Position numbers and translations under genes: made by a program. A DNA stretch of 64,000 nt from Aliiglaciecola sp. M165. Lineage in GTDB: Bacteria; Pseudomonadota; Gammaproteobacteria; Enterobacterales; Alteromonadaceae. The notes under the pieces were generated by a model. It was not told the origin of the DNA. It saw nothing but the letters and a program-made list of their open reading frames with translations, and ran no database searches. This document shows, one piece after another, positions 21,418 to 30,100 of the stretch; the first letter of the stretch is position 1; each line of letters opens with the position of its first letter. Location of the stretch: assembly GCF_007197995.1 (NCBI RefSeq), contig NZ_VKKH01000004.1, positions 310,001 to 374,000 of the forward strand, read 5' to 3'.

Positions 21418-22367
21418 AATTTCTCCGCCACCCTTAGCACCGAACTTCGGGCTCGCGGATTGTCGGATGTCTCCAACGAACTCGGTTTAATCGCCTTACC
21501 AACTAACTTCATCGCTCGCGTCGCATCTATCTCAGCCTGAGTGATAGCCATGCGCGCCGGAACCTGCATGCCACGGCTTTGCTCACGCATAAAGCGCTTA
21601 ACTAATCTGTCCTCCAATGAATGAAAACTAATGACCGCTAAACGACCTCCAGAAGCTAAACATGAAAGCGCACCTTTTAGCCCAGTGCGTACTTCATCCA
21701 GCTCACTATTAATGTAAATACGAATCCCTTGGAATGCGCGGGTGGCTGGATGTTTGTATTTATCTTTGACCGGCACCGCCTCATCAATCAGTTTGGCAAG
21801 TTGTAAGGTCGTCGTTAGTGGACTTTCTTCGCGCGTGGTAACAATGGCATGAGCAATGCGTTTGCCAAATTTTTCTTCACCATATTCTTTAATCACCTGA
21901 CTGATGTCGTCTTGATCAGCGGTTTGCAGCCATTGTGCTGCACTGATGCCTTTAGTGGTGTCCATACGCATATCCAATGGACCTTCGCGCATGAAACTAA
22001 ACCCCCGCTGGGCATCATCTAACTGCGGAGATGAGACTCCCAAATCCATAAGGACACCGTTTACTTTGCCAGCTAAACCGTACTTCTGTGCGACTTCGTC
22101 AATATGCGAAAACGCGGTGTGTTCGATTTGAAAACGTGGATCAGAGGAAAAGCGTTGCGCTGCCTCAATGGCTTGTGGATCTCTGTCCAACGCTATTAGC
22201 TTGCCGTTTTGACCTAACTTATCAAGAATGTGCGCAGAATGGCCGCCACGACCGAAAGTCGCATCGATATAGATCCCATCAGGTTGAATAGCCAAAGCGT
22301 CGATGGATTCATCCAACAAGACTGATTTGTGCAGAGTTTGAGACTGCTCCAGTGCTGCATTGCTCAT
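21414..22367 (-). CDS. rsmH: 16S rRNA (cytosine-1402 N4) methyltransferase
   Basis: RsmH (formerly MraW) methylates N4 of C1402 in 16S rRNA using S-adenosylmethionine. The 317-residue product shows [13 protein letters not shown], the SAM loop [46 protein letters not shown] and the C-terminal [16 protein letters not shown] one codon upstream of the ATG at 22367 could also start it; the ATG shares a base with the mraZ stop (TGATG). Confidence 0.97.
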   Translation of the reverse strand: MSNAALEQSQTLHKSVLLDESIDALAIQPDGIYIDATFGRGGHSAHILDKLGQNGKLIALDRDPQAIEAAQRFSSDPRFQIEHTAFSHIDEVAQKYGLAGKVNGVLMDLGVSSPQLDDAQRGFSFMREGPLDMRMDTTKGISAAQWLQTADQDDISQVIKEYGEEKFGKRIAHAIVTTREESPLTTTLQLAKLIDEAVPVKDKYKHPATRAFQGIRIYINSELDEVRTGLKGALSCLASGGRLAVISFHSLEDRLVKRFMREQSRGMQVPARMAITQAEIDATRAMKLVGKAIKPSSLETSDNPRARSSVLRVAEKL

Positions 22368-22825
22368 CACAAAGAGAAATCCTGCAGGCGCTCAGTAAGT
22401 TCAATTTGTCCTGATTTTTCGGTCTCAATATCCAAATGAACTTGTTCTTGCCAGGTTTTCGCATCCCAAATTTCAAATTTGTTCAATTGACCAACTAACA
22501 TAATTTCTTTATCAAGATTGGCATGTTGACGCAAAGGAGCGGATAATAAAAAGCGACCGTTTTTGTCCATGTCGCCTTCCATTGCATAACCGAGCAAAAG
22601 CCTTTGTAGACGTCGCTCATGGGGTATCATGCTGGAAAGCTTGCTGAGTTTAAGTTCGATTTCTTCCCATTCGGGAAGTGGGTAAAGTAGCAGACAGCTT
22701 TGCTGTGTATCGATTGTGCAAACTAGTTGTCCCTGACAATCATCCAGCAACAGCTGACGGTACCGTGTTGGTATCGCCACCCTGCCTTTTACATCTAGAT
22801 TGATTGCGTTAGCGCCGCGGAACAT
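22367..22825 (-). CDS. mraZ: Transcriptional regulator MraZ
   Basis: MraZ is an AbrB-like ring-forming DNA-binding protein that in E. coli represses its own dcw promoter. The 152-residue product has two MraZ repeats, with [22 protein letters not shown] at the N-terminus and [15 protein letters not shown] in the second. The ATG at 22825 is chosen because homologues begin MFRG; the frame is open upstream for 22 codons that lack family similarity. It is the first gene of the cluster, about 105 bases downstream of the predicted transcription start. Confidence 0.96.
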   Translation of the reverse strand: MFRGANAINLDVKGRVAIPTRYRQLLLDDCQGQLVCTIDTQQSCLLLYPLPEWEEIELKLSKLSSMIPHERRLQRLLLGYAMEGDMDKNGRFLLSAPLRQHANLDKEIMLVGQLNKFEIWDAKTWQEQVHLDIETEKSGQIELTERLQDFSL

Positions 22826-22896
22826 ATCCCCTAGCCTTTTTAATTGTTTTGCTTTTGTTATTTTCTGATTTAGCACCAGTTTGCGACACATTTAGA

Positions 22897-22930
22897 TCAC
22901 TTTGATCCACTTTCTGCCACAATTACCCAC
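22897..22930 (-). promoter_or_regulatory. Probable MraZ operator: four 10-bp-spaced GTGG/GTGA repeats
   Basis: On the minus strand the motif GTGG occurs three times and GTGA once, with starts spaced exactly 10 bp. MraZ of E. coli is known to bind TGGGN-type direct repeats separated by 5 bases, also a 10-bp period. The repeats lie just downstream of the predicted start of transcription, where a bound ring would block initiation. Confidence 0.7.
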
Positions 22931-22937
22931 AAAATAG

Positions 22938-22967
22938 AGTTTAGGTTTCCCGTCGTCCCATTGTCAA
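22938..22967 (-). promoter_or_regulatory. Promoter of the dcw cluster
   Basis: On the minus strand a perfect TTGACA -35 box is followed after 18 bases by TAAACT as -10 box. The MraZ-type repeats begin 8 bases beyond the -10 box. Confidence 0.6.
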
Positions 22968-23138
22968 GGATAAAAACGTTCTATTTGAATGCCAGCAAAG
23001 CTAGAAAAATTAAGGCCTGCACCGAAACGGCTGATTATTATGAAAAAAGAGAAAAAGACTGGTTTTACATACAGTTAAAATAGGCAACTAAAAAAAGTAA
23101 AAATGATGTTAAAAAGTGTTTGGTAGATAATGTTTTTT

Positions 23139-23164
23139 AATAATATGATAGTACATATTAATGT
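23139..23164. promoter_or_regulatory. Inverted repeat upstream of the sugar operon, candidate operator
   Basis: The 459-bp gap between mraZ and the SDR gene holds the dcw promoter at one end and, nearer the SDR gene, the perfect half-sites AATATG and CATATT around a 6-bp centre. Eight of ten positions match when the arms are extended. It lies 120 bases before the SDR start codon. A GntR-family regulator in the same operon could bind here; this is inference. Nothing else is recognised in the gap. Confidence 0.35.
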
Positions 23165-23284
23165 TGGTAATTGTTCGCCAGAAATTGAACTGTATCCCTT
23201 TACAAACGTTAGCATGGGGAAGCAGGGTGGTTAGTGGTTAAGTGATCATTTCAACCAACACCAGCTTATCGAACACTGAGAGAT

Positions 23285-24052
23285 ATGAATCATTTTGCAA
23301 CTTACCCTAGCCTAAAAAGCAAATCAATTTACATCACAGGCGGTGCTACAGGCATTGGTGCGGTGATGGTTGAGCAATTTGCAGAACAGGGTGCAACAGT
23401 CACTTTTGTGGATACCAACCAAAAAAGTGGTGAGGCCCTGGCTGACAGGCTCAATGCTCATCCGCAATATGAAGTCTCGTTTGAAACACTTGATGTGACA
23501 GATATCGAATCTTTAAAGATGAGTATTGAAAACTGTGCCAGAAAACACGGCGCCCTCGATGTACTGATTAACAATGTGGCAAATGACCACCGGCATTCTC
23601 CACTTGAAATTGATGTACAAGGCTGGCGTGATTGCCTTGCGGTAAATCTGGACGCAACCTTTTTTGCTTGTCAGGCGGCTATTCCGTTCATGCGTGAACA
23701 ACGAGCAGGAAACATTATAAACCTTAGTTCAATCAATGTGTTAATCGGCCCAAAGCAAATGCCAGGTTATGTGGCTGCAAAATCGGCACTCAATGGCCTT
23801 AGTAAATCTTTAGCGAATCAATATGGTGAATACAATATCCGCGTCAATACAATTCTTCCCGGATGGGTAGTAACCGAAAAGCAACAAGACTTGTGGCTAA
23901 CCCCTGAAGCCGAGAGAGAATGGCAAAAATCTGTGGCGTTACGAGGACGCTTGGAGCCCATTCAGGTCGCCAATATGGCATTATTTTTAGCCGCCGATGA
24001 CAGTGAAATGATCACTGGTCAACAATTCATCATTGATGCGGGGCGCACATGA
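23285..24052 (+). CDS. SDR-family NAD(P)-dependent sugar dehydrogenase, probable galactose dehydrogenase
   Basis: This 255-residue classical short-chain dehydrogenase has the dinucleotide loop TGGATGIG, the NNVAN variant of the NNAG motif, catalytic serine in NLSSINVL, and the YVAAK tyrosine/lysine pair. The family oxidises alcohols or sugars with NAD(P). It is the first gene of an operon with KDGal kinase, KDPGal aldolase and an SMP-30 lactonase, so oxidation of galactose at C1 to galactonolactone is the likely role (De Ley-Doudoroff pathway). The substrate is inferred from context only; oxidation of another aldose or hydroxyacid is possible. It overlaps the kinase gene by 4 bases (ATGA). 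Confidence 0.75.
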   Translation: MNHFATYPSLKSKSIYITGGATGIGAVMVEQFAEQGATVTFVDTNQKSGEALADRLNAHPQYEVSFETLDVTDIESLKMSIENCARKHGALDVLINNVANDHRHSPLEIDVQGWRDCLAVNLDATFFACQAAIPFMREQRAGNIINLSSINVLIGPKQMPGYVAAKSALNGLSKSLANQYGEYNIRVNTILPGWVVTEKQQDLWLTPEAEREWQKSVALRGRLEPIQVANMALFLAADDSEMITGQQFIIDAGRT

Positions 24053-24993
24053 ACAATAGCTCACCTCAAATGATGATTTTAGGCGATTGGGGTACCAGTG
24101 TATGCCGTCTTTACCTGTGTCAATTCATTGATGAACAGTTAACTGTTGTAGACCGAAAAGCGGGGCCTGGAAGTAAAAAAGATCTCGATTTAGAGCAAAG
24201 CTTTTTTAATTTATGCAGTGACTGGCTTGAGGAATTTGGCAGGGTACCGGTGTTTTTGATTGGTACTGTTGGCTCAAATATTGGTTGGAAGTTGGTGCCT
24301 TATGTGTCATGCCCTACTGATCAGCATCAACTCCTTGCCTCGGCCATGAGTTTTGACGCCAGAGGCGTCCCTTTTACAATCTTCCCCGGGTTGTCGTGTC
24401 AGAACCGCCACAAGTTACCCGATGTTATGCGCGGTGAAGAAACACAAATATTCGGCTTTTTGTCTCAACAGCCAAATCATCCAGCAGAACAACTTGTTTG
24501 CTTGCCAGGCACTCATACCAAATGGGCCCTGCTTGAACATGACAGTATCAGCTCTTTTATCACTAGTCCTGTAGGAGAATTGTTTGAGGTGCTGAGTAAC
24601 CATTCCGTGTTGCTCAACCCAATTGACGACGACAGTTGGGATCAAAAAGGCTTTTCCGAAGGGCTTGATATCGGATTAAGCAAAACCAGTAATATCATTC
24701 ATACACTTTTTGCTACGCGCGCTAAGCAAGTCTTGAATAATCAAAGCAATACTCAGGCATCCTGTTTTTTGTCGGGGCTGTTAATCGGTGCAGATGTAAA
24801 AGCCGCAATGCAAGATTTTCATTTGTTTTCTAATGTTGTGCTTATTGGCTCTTCGAAAATTAACTCTCTTTACGAAGTTGCCTTAAATAAACTCAACATC
24901 AGAACCGAACATTACACGAGTGAATGGGCAACAACATGTGGACTTCAAGCACTCACCTCAGAACGCTGGAAGCAACTCGATGAACGTAGCTGA
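24049..24993 (+). CDS. dgoK: 2-dehydro-3-deoxygalactonokinase
   Basis: DgoK phosphorylates 2-keto-3-deoxygalactonate at C6 with ATP. The 314-residue product has the DgoK pattern: LGDWGTSVCRLYL near the N-terminus (ATP phosphate loop), the mid-region MRGEETQIFGFL, and LPGTHTKWALL. Its ATG overlaps the SDR stop codon and its 3' end overlaps the aldolase gene by 14 bases, so the three are translationally linked. It stands two steps after the dehydrogenase in the oxidative galactose pathway. Confidence 0.92.
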   Translation: MNNSSPQMMILGDWGTSVCRLYLCQFIDEQLTVVDRKAGPGSKKDLDLEQSFFNLCSDWLEEFGRVPVFLIGTVGSNIGWKLVPYVSCPTDQHQLLASAMSFDARGVPFTIFPGLSCQNRHKLPDVMRGEETQIFGFLSQQPNHPAEQLVCLPGTHTKWALLEHDSISSFITSPVGELFEVLSNHSVLLNPIDDDSWDQKGFSEGLDIGLSKTSNIIHTLFATRAKQVLNNQSNTQASCFLSGLLIGADVKAAMQDFHLFSNVVLIGSSKINSLYEVALNKLNIRTEHYTSEWATTCGLQALTSERWKQLDERS

Positions 24994-25624
24994 CATTCTT
25001 TGTGATCAAAAAGTCATCGCGATATTGCGCGGTGTAACGCCTGAGAATATATACCAAGTGTGTGAGTCGTTAGTTATTGCCGGTGTCAGAGCCGTTGAAG
25101 TGCCATTGAATTCTCCGTTTGCCTTGCAAAGTATTCAAACCATTGCCGAGCACTTTGCTAACGAACTGGTTTTTGGGGCAGGGACAGTCGTCAACGCAGA
25201 GCAAGTTGATAACGTAAGACAAGCTGGCGGCCAGTTCATTGTTTCGCCCAATACTGACAGCCGCGTTATATCTCAGGCACATAAGAATCACCTTGTCCCT
25301 ATTCCAGGTATTGCAACGCCGAGTGAAGCGTATATTGCGATTGAAAGTGGTGCCAAACTTTTAAAAGTTTTTCCAGCCAATACATTAGGACGAGATTTCG
25401 TCAAAGCAATAAAGACAGTTCTTCCATCAGACATACATTTGTTTGCAGTAGGTCAAGTAGACCTCAATAATTTAAACGGATGGTTGGCGGCAGGATGCAC
25501 TGGCGTTGGAATAGGTAGCCAACTTTTTAATCCAACGGATAGCCAACATCAGTGGCAGGAAAAGTGTCATTTGTTAAGCACATTTTTAACCTCGAATAAG
25601 ATTGGGCAACATGCTAAATTGTAG
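24980..25624 (+). CDS. dgoA: 2-dehydro-3-deoxy-6-phosphogalactonate aldolase
   Basis: This KDPG/KDPGal aldolase cleaves KDPGal to pyruvate and glyceraldehyde 3-phosphate. The 214-residue TIM-barrel protein has IAILRGV near the start, VEVPLNSP with the catalytic glutamate, FGAGTVVNAEQV, FIVSPNTD and the Schiff-base lysine segment KLLKVFPANTLG. The asparagine in PLNSP and pairing with dgoK fit the galactonate-specific subgroup rather than Eda. The ATG at 24980 is preferred to a start 20 codons earlier that lies deep in dgoK and gives no similarity. Confidence 0.92.
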   Translation: MNVADILCDQKVIAILRGVTPENIYQVCESLVIAGVRAVEVPLNSPFALQSIQTIAEHFANELVFGAGTVVNAEQVDNVRQAGGQFIVSPNTDSRVISQAHKNHLVPIPGIATPSEAYIAIESGAKLLKVFPANTLGRDFVKAIKTVLPSDIHLFAVGQVDLNNLNGWLAAGCTGVGIGSQLFNPTDSQHQWQEKCHLLSTFLTSNKIGQHAKL

Positions 25625-26483
25625 TCTTGAAACCGTTTTAAATGTGCAAAACAGATTAGGTGAAGGGGTGATTTGGGATTCATCTCAACAGTGTTTTTGG
25701 TGGACAGATATCCTCACCAATAAAATGTTTAGGTGGGCATTCAACGGCAAGCCTCAAGTGTTCGACACGCCCCACAGGTTGTGCTCATTCGGCTTAACGC
25801 CAGTGGCAAACAAATTCATTGCTGCTTTCGACTTTGGTTTTGCTTTTTTTGAGCCCTTGACCGGCAAGATAGAGAACGTCTGCGAAGTTGAATCGTCTCT
25901 CCATAACAATCGATTGAATGATGGTCGAGTAGACAGACAAGGACGATTTTGGGCAGGGTCAATGCGCCAATCCGAATCAGGGGAATTAGGATCTCTATAT
26001 TGTTTAGCGAATGGTCAAGCGATTAAGCGTTTGGATGGAATAGAGATCAGTAATGGCTTGTGCTGGAGTCAAAATGGTCGACAAATTTACCACGCCGATT
26101 CACCCACGCGTACCATCAAAGTGGCTGATTACAATGCAGAAAATGGCCAGATATCCCATTGGCGAAAGTTTGTTAAGACTGATAAGGGAGCTTATCCGGA
26201 CGGAGCCTGTATAGATAACGAAGATCATCTATGGAGTGCTCAATGGGGTTCACACAAGATCAAACGTTATACCCCACTTGGCGAAAAAGTATTTGAGTTT
26301 GAGTTACCTTGTAAGCAACCCACATGCATTGCTTTTGGTGGCCCTGACCTGCAACACATTATTGTTACCAGTGCTTGGGATGGATTAGAAAACGAACCGG
26401 GCAACACTTCTGATCAGGGCAGTGTTTTTGTTCTGAAAACCAATGTTAAGGGTATAGTTGAATCGATTTGTACCCAAAATTAA
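25611..26483 (+). CDS. SMP-30/gluconolactonase-family lactonase
   Basis: This 290-residue six-bladed beta-propeller carries the metal-binding landmarks of the SMP-30 family: LGEGVIWD with the first glutamate, NDGRVDRQGRFWAGSM, EISNGLCWS and YPDGACIDNEDHLW. Members hydrolyse sugar lactones. Here galactonolactone from the upstream dehydrogenase is the obvious substrate. There is no signal peptide, so it acts in the cytoplasm. The start overlaps the end of the aldolase gene by 14 bases; a TTG three codons earlier is also possible. Confidence 0.85.
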   Translation: MLNCSLETVLNVQNRLGEGVIWDSSQQCFWWTDILTNKMFRWAFNGKPQVFDTPHRLCSFGLTPVANKFIAAFDFGFAFFEPLTGKIENVCEVESSLHNNRLNDGRVDRQGRFWAGSMRQSESGELGSLYCLANGQAIKRLDGIEISNGLCWSQNGRQIYHADSPTRTIKVADYNAENGQISHWRKFVKTDKGAYPDGACIDNEDHLWSAQWGSHKIKRYTPLGEKVFEFELPCKQPTCIAFGGPDLQHIIVTSAWDGLENEPGNTSDQGSVFVLKTNVKGIVESICTQN

Positions 26484-26490
26484 AAAAGTA

Positions 26491-26510
26491 TCGACAGGTA
26501 ATATTGTCGA
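26491..26510. repeat. Inverted repeat before the gntR gene
   Basis: Half-sites TCGACA and TGTCGA flank an 8-bp centre, 24 bases before the regulator's ATG. No T-run follows in either direction, so termination is unlikely. It may be an operator or a small mRNA hairpin. Confidence 0.3.
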
Positions 26511-26533
26511 ATTAAATTAAAGTAGGAAATCAC

Positions 26534-27253
26534 ATGGCTGGAAGAATGTTCAGCGGAAATTTTACACGACACATAGTGCAATCTCTTGGCAAATCTATTG
26601 CTTTGGGAGAGTACCCACAAGGCCAGCCGCTAAAAGCTGAAGCTGAATTGTGTGAGGAGTTTGACGCCAGTCGAACGGTTTTACGTGAAGCAGTAAAGAT
26701 GTTGACTGCCAAAGGTATGTTAGACGCCAGACCGCGCCGAGGAACCATTGTTTTACCAGAATCCCAATGGAATTTATCCGATCCAGAAATTCTCAATTGG
26801 CTGTTGGACCGTAAAGGCTCTTTACCCATTATTTCTGAATTTGCCGATATGCGCCTGGCCATTGAACCTGCTGCAGCTGGCTTGGCCGCGTCGAATTTAA
26901 CAGCCGAAAACAGAAAAACTCTTATCCATGCGATAGACCGAATGAAAGCCGCTGCGAAAGGAGAAGATGACCACTTAGACTCAGACATCGCCTTCCATGT
27001 GGGCATTCTCGAAGCCAGTGGCAATCGATTTTTCTGGAATATGCGCCATACCATTGAAGTCGCTCTGCGATTTAGTATTCGTATTACCAACCGGCGAAAA
27101 GGTGTTGAACGAGCAAGTGTAGACGATCACCAACGTATTTTAGATTTTATCTTAAATGCGGATCCTGAAGGAGCAGAAAATGAAATGCGCACCCTGCTTG
27201 GTGAGGCAAAAATGTTGTTAAATCAACAAATTGAACAAGAGAGTAAAAAGTAG
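26534..27253 (+). CDS. GntR-family transcriptional regulator (FadR/FCD subfamily)
   Basis: The 239-residue protein has an N-terminal winged helix (about 10-75; LKAEAELCEEFDASRTVLREAVKMLTAKGML is split across the recognition helix) and a C-terminal all-helical FCD ligand domain with the metal-site histidines in DIAFHVGILEASGN and later DDHQRILD. Such proteins usually repress sugar-acid pathways and release DNA on binding a pathway acid. Lying inside the operon, it probably controls the galactose genes and may control the divergent receptor/galactosidase promoters. The effector, perhaps galactonate or KDGal, is inferred. Confidence 0.87.
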   Translation: MAGRMFSGNFTRHIVQSLGKSIALGEYPQGQPLKAEAELCEEFDASRTVLREAVKMLTAKGMLDARPRRGTIVLPESQWNLSDPEILNWLLDRKGSLPIISEFADMRLAIEPAAAGLAASNLTAENRKTLIHAIDRMKAAAKGEDDHLDSDIAFHVGILEASGNRFFWNMRHTIEVALRFSIRITNRRKGVERASVDDHQRILDFILNADPEGAENEMRTLLGEAKMLLNQQIEQESKK

Positions 27254-27371
27254 GTCCTCTACGCTGGCTATGTGCTGCTTACTAGCGTCTATAGTCAGAT
27301 GTTGGGACTTTAAGCGTTAAACGCGGGACAGACATTAACCAATCAATCATCCATCGAATTAAGAGGAAAGT

Positions 27372-28871
27372 ATGGCTAATTTGGATAACTGCATTCTGGC
27401 AATTGATCAGGGCACAACGTCTAGTCGTGCAATTGTGTTTGGACCAGGATCAGAAATCATCGCTGTGGCCCAGCAAGAGTTTACTCAGCACTATCCGAAC
27501 GACGGCTGGGTCGAACATGATCCCGAAGACATCTGGCAATCCACTTTGAGTGTCTGCCAACAAGCAATGCAAGATGCCGCAGATAAAGGCGCAGCGGTTG
27601 TCGGCATCGGTGTCACTAATCAGCGTGAAACGACATTAGTTTGGGATCGCAAGACAGGCAAGCCTGTCTACAACGCGATTGTATGGCAAGACCGCCGTAC
27701 TGCGCCAAAGTGCAGAGAATTGAAAGAAAAAGGGCATCTAGATAGTGTCAGAGAAAAAACCGGATTGTTATTGGATCCCTATTTTTCGGCATCAAAGGTT
27801 GCATGGATATTGGAAAATGTCATGGGTGCCAGAGAAAAGGCTGAAAATGGAGAGCTGGCGTTTGGCACCGTTGATAGCTTCTTAATTTGGCGTCTGACTG
27901 GCGGTAAAGTGCATGCAACAGACATCACCAATGCCAGTCGCACTAGCTTATTTAACATTCACACCCAGCAATGGGATGAAGACCTGTTGGATTTATTCAA
28001 TGTACCAGCATCTGTACTACCTGAAGTCAAAGAATGTGCTGATGACTTTGGGGTGGCACTCCCATCATTATTAGGCAAATCTGTGCCCATCTGTGGTGTT
28101 GCCGGTGATCAACAGGCTGCTTCTTTTGGCCAATGCTGTTTTGAGCCGGGTAGTATAAAAAGTACCTATGGCACCGGCTGTTTTGTATTGTTGAACACCG
28201 GTGACAAAGCATTTGAGTCGAAAAACCAATTACTGACGACAGTGGCCTATAAGCTAAATGGCCAAGTTCACTATGCGCTTGAAGGGTCGATTTTCATCGC
28301 TGGTGCTGCTGTTCAATGGCTCAGAGATGGCATTAGAGTCATTGAAAATGCGTTGCAGACCGAACCCTTAGCAACCAGTTTAGATTACGATCACGGCGTA
28401 TATTTAGTCCCTGCATTTGCAGGAATGGGGGCTCCTTACTGGGATCCTGAAGCCCGTGGAGCGATATTTGGACTTACTCGAGGCACAACTAATGCTCACC
28501 TTTCCCGAGCGGCGCTGGAATCCGTTGCATTTCAAACCTCAGATCTACTAAAAGCGATGTCTGAAGATGGCGTTAAGCCCACGGTGTTGAAAGTTGACGG
28601 AGGAATGGTAGCAAACAATTGGGTCTGCCAATTTTTGACTGACGTTTTAAATATCACAGTGCAGCGCCCTAAGATAATGGAAACCACTGCGTTAGGCGCC
28701 GCTTACCTTGCTGGATTGCAGTTAGGTTTGTATGAGTCTACCCAAGCTTTAGCCAATAAAAACCTAATCGATAGTGAATTTGACGCCGATATGTCTCAAC
28801 AGCGGCGCGAGAAATTGCTATCGGGTTGGCAAAATGCCGTGCAGTGTACTTTGGGGTTTAAACGACATTAA
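27372..28871 (+). CDS. glpK: Glycerol kinase
   Basis: GlpK phosphorylates glycerol to glycerol 3-phosphate with ATP. The 499-residue FGGY kinase carries the glycerol-kinase signatures [63 protein letters not shown] and [12 protein letters not shown]. Its length matches E. coli GlpK. It sits between the GntR gene and an aldose epimerase inside a galactose operon, 118 bases after gntR, rather than beside glpF or glpR. That placement suggests the carbon source releases glycerol together with galactose. Confidence 0.95.
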   Translation: MANLDNCILAIDQGTTSSRAIVFGPGSEIIAVAQQEFTQHYPNDGWVEHDPEDIWQSTLSVCQQAMQDAADKGAAVVGIGVTNQRETTLVWDRKTGKPVYNAIVWQDRRTAPKCRELKEKGHLDSVREKTGLLLDPYFSASKVAWILENVMGAREKAENGELAFGTVDSFLIWRLTGGKVHATDITNASRTSLFNIHTQQWDEDLLDLFNVPASVLPEVKECADDFGVALPSLLGKSVPICGVAGDQQAASFGQCCFEPGSIKSTYGTGCFVLLNTGDKAFESKNQLLTTVAYKLNGQVHYALEGSIFIAGAAVQWLRDGIRVIENALQTEPLATSLDYDHGVYLVPAFAGMGAPYWDPEARGAIFGLTRGTTNAHLSRAALESVAFQTSDLLKAMSEDGVKPTVLKVDGGMVANNWVCQFLTDVLNITVQRPKIMETTALGAAYLAGLQLGLYESTQALANKNLIDSEFDADMSQQRREKLLSGWQNAVQCTLGFKRH

Positions 28872-28949
28872 ACTACCCAAAATTCGAATCGCTTCGCCTC
28901 AGGTTAGACAGCTTGAGTTTTCGTTGATAAACAAGAGTGTATTAACACC

Positions 28950-30005
28950 ATGATAGAGCGCACACAATTTGGCACTATGCCAGACGGTCAAATAGTCGAA
29001 AGTTTCATCATGACCAACAAAAATGGTATTTCGGTAGAGATTTTGACGCTCGGAGCCATTATTCGTAGTTGGACAATCAATGATGAGAATCAGACAGATA
29101 TAGTGCTGGGTTTTGATACTGTCGAGGATTACTTGGCTGATCAAGGTTATATCGGCCGAACCGTTGGTCGTTACGCTAACAGAATCGAAAAAGGCCAATT
29201 TAGTTTAGGTGGTGTTCCCTTTCAGGTGAACACCAACTTGCAAGGCCACTGTTTGCACGGTGGCAAAGATGGCTTTCACAACCGTCTTTGGCGCGTTACA
29301 CATATTGACGATGATGAACAGCAAATGTCCTTGCGACTGCGCATTATCAGTCAAGATGGCGATCAAGGATTTCCTGGCACACTGCGGGTAGACGTAACCT
29401 TCGCACTGGATCAGGACAACGGATTGACCATAACCTATGAAGCTGAATCTGATGCAGATACTGTGTTCAATCCCACTCAGCATAGCTACTTTAATTTGGC
29501 TGGACACGATAGCGGAGAGGTTTTTGAACAGAGCCTACAAGTCGTTTCGCGTCATTATACGCCTGCAAATTCTCAGGGGATCCCTACAGGTGAAATTCGT
29601 GAGGTCGAAGGTACTGCGTTTGATCTTAACGATGCTAGCAAACTAGAGGAACTTATTCATCATACCGACCCACAAATCACTGCCGCCAATGGTCTGGATC
29701 ATAATTGGTGTATTGAAAATTTTGATCCTAAGCAACAAACCTTACAGCTTGCGGCTATTGCATCAGATGCAAAACATGGAAGAAAGCTTTTAGTTCATAC
29801 TACGATGCCAGGCGTTCAAGTCTATACTGGCAATTTTGTTGGCGACAAACCCAAGGGGAAAGGCGACGTGACTTATGGTCCCTACCATGCATTTTGTGTG
29901 GAATCGCAATTTTACCCCAATAGTCCAAATGAATCGGCATTTCCTAGCCCAGAACTCAAGGCCGGAGAAACCTTCATATCAAAAACTCGATATCAAATAT
30001 TGTAG
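28950..30005 (+). CDS. galM: Aldose 1-epimerase (galactose mutarotase)
   Basis: GalM interconverts alpha and beta anomers of galactose and related hexoses. The 351-residue protein shows GRYANRIEKGQF, the catalytic-histidine segments HCLHGGKDGFHNRLW and NPTQHSYFNLAGH, LDHNW, and the late FCVESQFYPNSPN with the catalytic glutamate. No signal peptide is seen, so it is cytoplasmic. A retaining alpha-galactosidase releases alpha-galactose, while galactose dehydrogenases commonly use the beta anomer, so a mutarotase fits this operon. A strong shared terminator follows. Confidence 0.94.
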   Translation: MIERTQFGTMPDGQIVESFIMTNKNGISVEILTLGAIIRSWTINDENQTDIVLGFDTVEDYLADQGYIGRTVGRYANRIEKGQFSLGGVPFQVNTNLQGHCLHGGKDGFHNRLWRVTHIDDDEQQMSLRLRIISQDGDQGFPGTLRVDVTFALDQDNGLTITYEAESDADTVFNPTQHSYFNLAGHDSGEVFEQSLQVVSRHYTPANSQGIPTGEIREVEGTAFDLNDASKLEELIHHTDPQITAANGLDHNWCIENFDPKQQTLQLAAIASDAKHGRKLLVHTTMPGVQVYTGNFVGDKPKGKGDVTYGPYHAFCVESQFYPNSPNESAFPSPELKAGETFISKTRYQIL

Positions 30006-30050
30006 GTAACCTTATCTCGAAAGATAGTTTAAAGGCAGGTCAAAGAACAA

Positions 30051-30076
30051 AAAAACCGAGCAGTTGCTCGGTTTTT
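30051..30076. terminator. Bidirectional terminator between galM and the SapC gene
   Basis: A perfect 11-bp stem (AAAAACCGAGC / GCTCGGTTTTT) with a 4-nt loop carries T-runs on both strands. It ends both the plus-strand galM transcript and the minus-strand SapC transcript. Confidence 0.92.
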
Positions 30077-30100
30077 AATTCGATATTTTAGCGATATCGC

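Noticed and set aside
22968-23284. A riboswitch or small RNA in the leader of the galactose operon
   Set aside because: Apart from one short palindrome, no conserved structured element could be recognised.
26530-27090. A 186-codon minus-strand frame
   Set aside because: It is antisense to the GntR regulator, which has clear winged-helix and FCD features.
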